Made by a program: the position numbers and the translations under genes. The notes beneath the pieces were generated by a model. That model saw only the letters and a program-made list of their open reading frames with translations. It was not told where the DNA came from and searched no databases. A DNA stretch of 17,882 bases from Thermoplasmata archaeon (GTDB lineage: Archaea > Thermoplasmatota > Thermoplasmata > Lutacidiplasmatales > UBA184), in the NCBI GenBank assembly GCA_030043835.1, contig JASHWY010000105.1:1-17882 (forward strand), written 5' to 3'. Positions 13,509 through 17,882 of the stretch are shown piece by piece (the stretch's first letter is position 1; every line of letters starts with the position of its first letter).

Positions 13509-14660
13509 ATGGACGAGCTCTCGGTGGGGTCGAAGCGCATCCTCGAGCGAGAGGACTTCCCGCGCCTGCTCGCCGCCCTGACGGCGGCCGGCTACCGGGT
13601 CGTCGGTCCGACGGTCCGGGACGGGGCGATCGTCTACGGCGACATTCGTACGGAGGAGGATCTCCCGATCGGCTGGACCGACCGACAGGAGGCGGGAACG
13701 TACCGTCTCGAGCGGCGGAACGACACGGCCCTCTTCGGGTTCAACGTGGGTCCTCACAGCTGGAAGAAGTACCTCTTCCCGCCCCGGGAGCGGCTGTGGA
13801 CTGCCACGCGGGTCGGTTCCTCGTTCGACGTTGCGGTCGAGGAGGATACGGGACCCCCGATGGCGTTTCTCGGGCTTCGTGCCTGCGAACTCGCCGGTCT
13901 CGACGTCACGGATCGTGTGTTCGATGGCCGGGTCCGGGACCCGGGGTATCACGCACGGCGAGCGCGGACGCTTCTCATCGCCGTTCAGTGCGGTCAAGCC
14001 GGGGGCACCTGCTTCTGCGTCTCGATGGGGACCGGGCCCGGCGTTACGCGAGGCTACGACCTCGCGCTCACGGAAATCGTCGGTCCGCCGCACCACTACT
14101 TCCTGGTCGGAGTGGGATCGCCTACCGGAGCGAGCGTGCTGCGCGGGGTACCCCTTAGTCCGGCCACCGAGCGCGAGACGGGCGCTGCGGAAACCCTCCT
14201 TGCTAAGACGGCGGCGTCGATGGGCCGATCCCTCAACACCGAGGGAATCCACGACCTCCTCCTCACGAATATGGAGCATCCTCGATGGGAGATCGTCGCC
14301 CGGCGGTGCCTCTCGTGCACGAACTGTACGATGGTCTGCCCTACGTGCTTCTGCCACACCACCGAGGAGGTCCCGGAGTTGAGCGGCGACCGCGTCGAGC
14401 GGTGGCGACGTTGGGACTCGTGCTTCAACCTCGAGTTCACGCAGCTCCATACGAGCAACGTCCGGAAGAGCCCTCTCTCCCGCTATCGACAGTGGCTCAC
14501 GCACAAGCTCGCGAGCTGGTACGACCAGTTCGACACGTCCGGCTGCATCGGCTGCGGCCGTTGCATTACGTGGTGCCCGGTCGGCATCGACTTGACCGAG
14601 GAGGTCGCGGCGATCCGCTCGACGGTCGCAGCGTCCCCGGCCGTGGGGGGCCATCGATGA
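13509..14660 (+). CDS. hydB: group 3b NiFe (sulf)hydrogenase beta subunit, Fe-S protein
   Basis: The 383-residue product is HydB, the Fe-S electron-transfer subunit that, with HydG, forms the NADP(H)/sulfur-reducing half of group 3b hydrogenases. It has two 4Fe-4S clusters: CLSCTNCTMVC (Cys267, 270, 273, 277) and CIGCGRCITWC (Cys346, 349, 352, 356). Extra conserved cysteines follow the first cluster in PTCFC, with DSCFNLEFT and RYRQWLTHKLASWYDQF between the clusters. The N-terminal half carries LGLRACELAGLDV and GTCFCVSMGTGP. The ATG at 13509 has GGTG just upstream. The last bases overlap the next gene as ATGA. The sequence looks nearer to bacterial 3b relatives than to what I recall of Pyrococcus; this is a judgement by eye. 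Confidence 0.92.
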   Translation: MDELSVGSKRILEREDFPRLLAALTAAGYRVVGPTVRDGAIVYGDIRTEEDLPIGWTDRQEAGTYRLERRNDTALFGFNVGPHSWKKYLFPPRERLWTATRVGSSFDVAVEEDTGPPMAFLGLRACELAGLDVTDRVFDGRVRDPGYHARRARTLLIAVQCGQAGGTCFCVSMGTGPGVTRGYDLALTEIVGPPHHYFLVGVGSPTGASVLRGVPLSPATERETGAAETLLAKTAASMGRSLNTEGIHDLLLTNMEHPRWEIVARRCLSCTNCTMVCPTCFCHTTEEVPELSGDRVERWRRWDSCFNLEFTQLHTSNVRKSPLSRYRQWLTHKLASWYDQFDTSGCIGCGRCITWCPVGIDLTEEVAAIRSTVAASPAVGGHR

Positions 14661-15127
14661 GCGGGCACCTCAGGGGAGATCCCCGGCTCAAAGCTGCCGA
14701 CCACGCGTTCTTCCGGGGATTCGACGCCGCGTTCGTAGAGCGCCTGAGTACGGGGGCGCTCGAGGGCTCGTACGAGGCTGGGGACCTCCTCTTCCGCGAG
14801 GGGGAGCCGGCGAACCGATTCTTCCTCGTGTTTCACGGGAAGATCGCGATCGAGCTCGCCGCCCCGGATCGGCCCCGCCGCACGATCGAGACGATCGGCC
14901 CCGGGGACGTCCTCGGATGGTCGTGGCTGTCCCCCCCGTATCGCTGGCGGTTTGACGCGAGGGCGGTAAAGTCGACGCGAACGCTGGCACTCGACGCGAA
15001 GACTCTGCGCGACGACCTGGACGCGTCGCCGAAGGATGGGTACCAGTTCCTACAACGACTCCTCCCCGTGATCGCGGAACGGCTCGAGATGGCGCGCATC
15101 CAAATCCTCGACATCCATGGCGTCTAG
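14657..15127 (+). CDS. cyclic-nucleotide-binding-domain protein of the hydrogenase operon
   Basis: The 156-residue product is a single CRP-type cNMP-binding beta-roll with no DNA-binding domain after it; the chain ends in a helix (LQRLLPVIAERLEMARIQIL). Signatures are AFFRGFDAAFVERL, YEAGDLLFREGEPANRFFLVFHGKIAI, and the phosphate-binding cassette region GPGDVLGWSWLSPPYRWRF. Compared with E. coli CRP, the ribose-binding Glu72 position is Trp88 and the two residues after the Arg are Phe-Asp, while the Arg82 equivalent is kept as Arg98. The ligand may therefore not be cAMP. Start and stop overlap hydB (4 bases, ATGA) and hydG (11 bases), so it is translated with the enzyme. A regulatory or structural subunit is likelier than a transcription factor. 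As I recall, similar genes occur in other 3b operons. Confidence 0.85.
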   Translation: MSGHLRGDPRLKAADHAFFRGFDAAFVERLSTGALEGSYEAGDLLFREGEPANRFFLVFHGKIAIELAAPDRPRRTIETIGPGDVLGWSWLSPPYRWRFDARAVKSTRTLALDAKTLRDDLDASPKDGYQFLQRLLPVIAERLEMARIQILDIHGV

Positions 15128-15983
15128 CGCGGCGCTCCCTGGGGGCGGAAGCCCTGGGGCAACGAGCCCGTTCGCGCCGACACCGTACCGAGTGGAAGCT
15201 CGTTCGACCGAGACGTCCGACACGGTTACGATGGTCCTCCGACCGACCTTCGGGCACGTTCCTCCGTTCTCGCCCGGCCAGTTCAACATGCTGTACCGGT
15301 TCGGCCTCGGCGAGGTGGCGATCTCGATCTGCGGAGACCCAAGCCGGCCGGACGAGATCGTTCACACCGTCCGCTCGGCGGGGAAGATCACCTCGGCGCT
15401 CGTGCGCGTGGCGCCGGGGGAGACGGTGGGCGTGCGGGGTCCCTACGGGACCGGATGGCCCCTTCATCCCATGGAAGGGAAGGACGTGGTCCTCGTGGCC
15501 GGCGGGTTGGGACTTCCCCCACTGCGACCGCTCCTTTACGAGCTCCTGGCGCACCGCGACCGCTTCGGGCGCCTCGAGGTGATCTACGGGGCCCGATCGC
15601 CGAAGGACCTTGTCTATTACGACGAGATCCAGCGATGGAGGGTTCGCTCGGACCTCCGCTTCCAGGTGACGGTCGACACCGCCGGCCGGGACTGGTACGG
15701 CGACGTGGGCCTCGTGACCGCCCGCATCCCGGACGCGCGGTTCGAGCCCGAGCGAACGGTCGCCTATCTCTGCGGGCCCGAGATCATGATGAAGCTCACC
15801 GCCCAGGCGCTCGAGGAGCGGGGCGTGGCCGACGACGCGATCTACCTTTCCATCGAGAGGAACATGAAGTGCGCTGTTGGGCTGTGCGGTCATTGCCAGT
15901 ACGGCCCGGAGTTCGTCTGCCGGGACGGTCCCGTCTTCTCGTACCGCGACGTCAAACCGAGGATGGCGCTGAGGGAGGTGTAG
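15117..15983 (+). CDS. hydG: group 3b NiFe (sulf)hydrogenase gamma subunit, FAD/NAD(P)-binding
   Basis: The 288-residue product is the flavoprotein that exchanges electrons with NADP(H). The FAD-binding barrel carries [25 protein letters not shown] (split here by convention as PGQFNML and [11 protein letters not shown]), followed by [11 protein letters not shown]. The nucleotide-binding domain carries [17 protein letters not shown] and [13 protein letters not shown], with CGPEIMM near the end. A 2Fe-2S site is formed by Cys252, 257, 260 and 268 in [18 protein letters not shown]. The length is normal for HydG. The first 20 residues are low-complexity, and the ATG at 15117 overlaps the preceding gene by 11 bases. 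The stop is one base before the next start. Confidence 0.93.
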   Translation: MASSAALPGGGSPGATSPFAPTPYRVEARSTETSDTVTMVLRPTFGHVPPFSPGQFNMLYRFGLGEVAISICGDPSRPDEIVHTVRSAGKITSALVRVAPGETVGVRGPYGTGWPLHPMEGKDVVLVAGGLGLPPLRPLLYELLAHRDRFGRLEVIYGARSPKDLVYYDEIQRWRVRSDLRFQVTVDTAGRDWYGDVGLVTARIPDARFEPERTVAYLCGPEIMMKLTAQALEERGVADDAIYLSIERNMKCAVGLCGHCQYGPEFVCRDGPVFSYRDVKPRMALREV

Positions 15984-15984
15984 G

Positions 15985-16779
15985 ATGCCAAGAAAGGGCC
16001 GCCCCCGCCTCGCGGTATGGAAGTTCGCGTCGTGCGACGGTTGCCAGCTCACGCTGCTCGACTGCGAGGACGATCTCCTGCCCGTCGCCGCCGCGATCGA
16101 GATCGCGAACTTCCGCGAAGCGTCCCGCGCGGTCGTCGAGGGACCGTACGATCTCTCGCTGGTCGAAGGGTCGATCACGACCGCGGAGGATGCCCGTAGG
16201 ATCCGGGAGGTCCGGGCGCAGTCCCGCACCCTCGTCACGATCGGCGCGTGCGCGACCGCGGGAGGGATCCAAGCGCTCCGAAACTTTCAGGATGTGGAAG
16301 AGTTCCGCCGCGTCGTCTACGCGCGGCCCGAGTACATCGCCACCCTCGCGACGTCGACCGCCATCCGCGACCACGTCCCCGTCGACTTCGAGCTCCGCGG
16401 CTGCCCCATCAGCAAGCACCAGCTCTTGGAGGTCATTACCGCCTTCCTCGACGAGCGCGTCCCGGAGGTATCGACCGAGAGCGTCTGCATCGAGTGTAAG
16501 CGGCGGGGGAACGTCTGCGTCCTCGTCGCGCACGGGACCCCGTGCTTGGGTCCGGTGACGCAGGCGGGGTGCGGGGCGATCTGCCCCGCGTTCCACCGCG
16601 GATGCTACGGATGCTTCGGACCGATGGACACCCCGAACGCTACGTCGCTCATCCCTCGCCTCGAAGAGCTCGGGATGGACCGGGGAGGGGTCGAGCGCGT
16701 TTTTAGGACCTTCAACGCAGCAGCGCCGGCGTTCCGAGCGGCGAGCGATTCGGTCAAGGAGAAGCCAGTCGCGCCGTGA
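15985..16779 (+). CDS. hydD: group 3b NiFe (sulf)hydrogenase delta (small) subunit
   Basis: The 264-residue product is the small hydrogenase subunit carrying Fe-S clusters that relay electrons from the NiFe site. The proximal-cluster ligands begin with CDGC at residues 17-20. [14 protein letters not shown] and [11 protein letters not shown] supply further ligands. The C-terminal part is Cys-rich ([40 protein letters not shown]), fitting two more 4Fe-4S clusters as in group 3 enzymes. There is no Tat signal, consistent with a cytoplasmic enzyme. It starts one base after hydG, with GGAGGTG just upstream, and its TGA overlaps the hydA GTG. Order and lengths match the hydBGDA layout first known from Pyrococcus. 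Confidence 0.94.
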   Translation: MPRKGRPRLAVWKFASCDGCQLTLLDCEDDLLPVAAAIEIANFREASRAVVEGPYDLSLVEGSITTAEDARRIREVRAQSRTLVTIGACATAGGIQALRNFQDVEEFRRVVYARPEYIATLATSTAIRDHVPVDFELRGCPISKHQLLEVITAFLDERVPEVSTESVCIECKRRGNVCVLVAHGTPCLGPVTQAGCGAICPAFHRGCYGCFGPMDTPNATSLIPRLEELGMDRGGVERVFRTFNAAAPAFRAASDSVKEKPVAP

Positions 16780-17882
16780 CCGACCGAACGATCGCCGTCG
16801 ACTACCTCGCCCGCGTCGAGGGAGAGGGCGCGCTCACGGTCCGGATTCGCGGCACGAGCGTCGAGGACGTGGAGCTCCGGATCTTCGAGCCTCCCCGCTT
16901 CTTCGAGGCGTTCCTTCGGGGGCGACGGTACGATGAGGCCCCGGACATCACCGCTCGGATCTGCGGCATCTGTCCGGTAGCCTACCAGATGAGCTCCTGC
17001 CACGCGATCGAACGGGCACTCGGGATCTCGGTCGGGGGTTCCCTCCGAGCGCTTAGGAGGCTCCTCTACTGCGGGGAGTGGATCGAGAGCCACGCGCTTC
17101 ACATCTACCTCCTCCACGCCCCGGATTTCTTGGGCTACCCCGACGCGATGCGGATGGCGAAGGACCATCCCCAGATCGTCCGGGAGGGCCTCCGCCTCAA
17201 GAAGGCGGGGAACGCCCTCATGCGGCTTTTGGGAGGACGGGAGATCCACCCGATCAACGTCCGGATCGGAGGGTTCTACCGGTGTCCTTCCCGCGAGGAG
17301 CTCGAGTCGATCCGCCCCGAACTCGAAAGCGCGCTCGCTCTCGCCGAGGGGACCGTTCGGTTCACCGCCGGCCTCGACTTCCCCACGGTGGAGGAGGACT
17401 ACGAGTTCGTCGCCTTGCGGACCGAGAACGAGTATCCGATGAACGAGGGGGACGTCGTATCGAGCCGGGGGCTAAAGATCCCCGTCGACGCCTACGAGCG
17501 GGAGTTCGAGGAGGTCCAGGTCCCTCACTCGAACGCCCTCCACTCCGTCCGCAGAGGTGGAGGGTCGTACCTCGTCGGGCCGCTTGCCCGGTACGCACTC
17601 AACCACGATCGGCTGACGCCTCGGGCGGCGGCCCTCGCCCGCGACGTAGGGCTCCCGAGCGTCGTCCGCAATCCGTTTCAGAGCATCATCGTCCGGGCCA
17701 TCGAGATCGTCCTGGCGTGTGAGGAGGCGTTGTCGATCATCGACGGGTACGTCCCTCCCGAAACCCCGTCGATCGCGCCTCCGGTCTCGTTCGCGCCGTG
17801 TGCCGGCGCGGCGATCACCGAGGCGCCGAGGGGGATGCTGTACCACCGCTACCAACTCAACTCCTTGGGGCTCATCCAGGAG
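16776..17882 (+). CDS. hydA: group 3b NiFe (sulf)hydrogenase alpha (large) subunit, 3' end outside window
   Basis: The frame starts at GTG 16776, overlapping the hydD stop as GTGA, and stays open for 369 codons to the last base. The product holds the NiFe active site. The first ligand motif is complete: [19 protein letters not shown] with Cys63 and Cys66. The usual His three residues after the second Cys (RxCGxCxxxH) is Tyr70, which I believe is normal for group 3b. Further landmarks are [49 protein letters not shown] and [13 protein letters not shown]. The C-terminal CxxC ligand pair and the maturation cleavage site lie beyond the window, so active-site completeness cannot be judged. Confidence 0.94.
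   Translation, partial: MTDRTIAVDYLARVEGEGALTVRIRGTSVEDVELRIFEPPRFFEAFLRGRRYDEAPDITARICGICPVAYQMSSCHAIERALGISVGGSLRALRRLLYCGEWIESHALHIYLLHAPDFLGYPDAMRMAKDHPQIVREGLRLKKAGNALMRLLGGREIHPINVRIGGFYRCPSREELESIRPELESALALAEGTVRFTAGLDFPTVEEDYEFVALRTENEYPMNEGDVVSSRGLKIPVDAYEREFEEVQVPHSNALHSVRRGGGSYLVGPLARYALNHDRLTPRAAALARDVGLPSVVRNPFQSIIVRAIEIVLACEEALSIIDGYVPPETPSIAPPVSFAPCAGAAITEAPRGMLYHRYQLNSLGLIQE

Noticed and set aside
14688..16238. 516-codon minus-strand frame opposite the cNMP protein, hydG and the 5' part of hydD
   Set aside because: Low-complexity Arg/Ser/Pro composition, with strong known families on the opposite strand.

Overview
The window reads as a high-GC archaeal chromosome segment. The clearest archaeal marker is a SUI1/aIF1 translation initiation factor gene (6031-5717, minus). 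Many genes also have a TATA-like box about 25-36 bases before the start codon, with little or no leader, as is typical of archaea. Formate-THF ligase, a bacterial-style group 3b NiFe hydrogenase and high GC would suit a Thermoplasmatota-like lineage, but that placement is inference. No tRNA, rRNA, CRISPR array, insertion sequence or integrase was seen.

Layout. Bases 1-2000 hold the 3' end of a cut-off unknown frame, a frameshifted alpha/beta hydrolase and a divergent PPOX-type flavoprotein. This part looks less GC-biased at third codon positions than the rest. Bases 2000-3950 hold a small membrane zinc-ribbon protein, a 91-residue unknown, an AHSA1/SRPBCC protein and a tiny Cys-rich protein. 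Bases 3950-5525 hold a convergent sulfur-handling pair: a fusion of a GcvH-like (lipoyl-type) domain with a TusA-like domain, and a tandem-domain thiosulfate sulfurtransferase. Next come aIF1, a three-gene ABC-2 exporter operon (ATPase, permease, permease), an A-type Fe-S carrier, a MOP-superfamily polysaccharide flippase, a VOC-family protein and formate-THF ligase, all on the minus strand.

From 13509 to the right edge runs a plus-strand operon for a group 3b NiFe (sulf)hydrogenase: hydB, a cyclic-nucleotide-binding-domain protein, hydG, hydD and hydA. hydA is cut by the window end. The genes overlap or nearly touch, so they are probably cotranscribed. The operon and fhs are divergent and share a 183-base intergenic region with a strong TATA box for fhs and a perfect inverted repeat (8-base arms, 13-base spacer) in front of hydB.

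How the genes may fit together (inference): group 3b enzymes couple NADP(H) to H2 and can reduce sulfur or polysulfide. The rhodanese and GcvH/TusA fusion would carry sulfane sulfur, and the A-type protein would serve Fe-S assembly. The strongest candidate for something new is the GcvH-TusA fusion. It keeps both folds and the TusA cysteine, but has Arg where the lipoylated Lys should be and has lost the prolines of the TusA CPxP motif.

The only gene-free stretches near 300 bases are 196-373, 1963-2234 and 9105-9356. Beyond the promoter elements listed, nothing convincing was seen in them.
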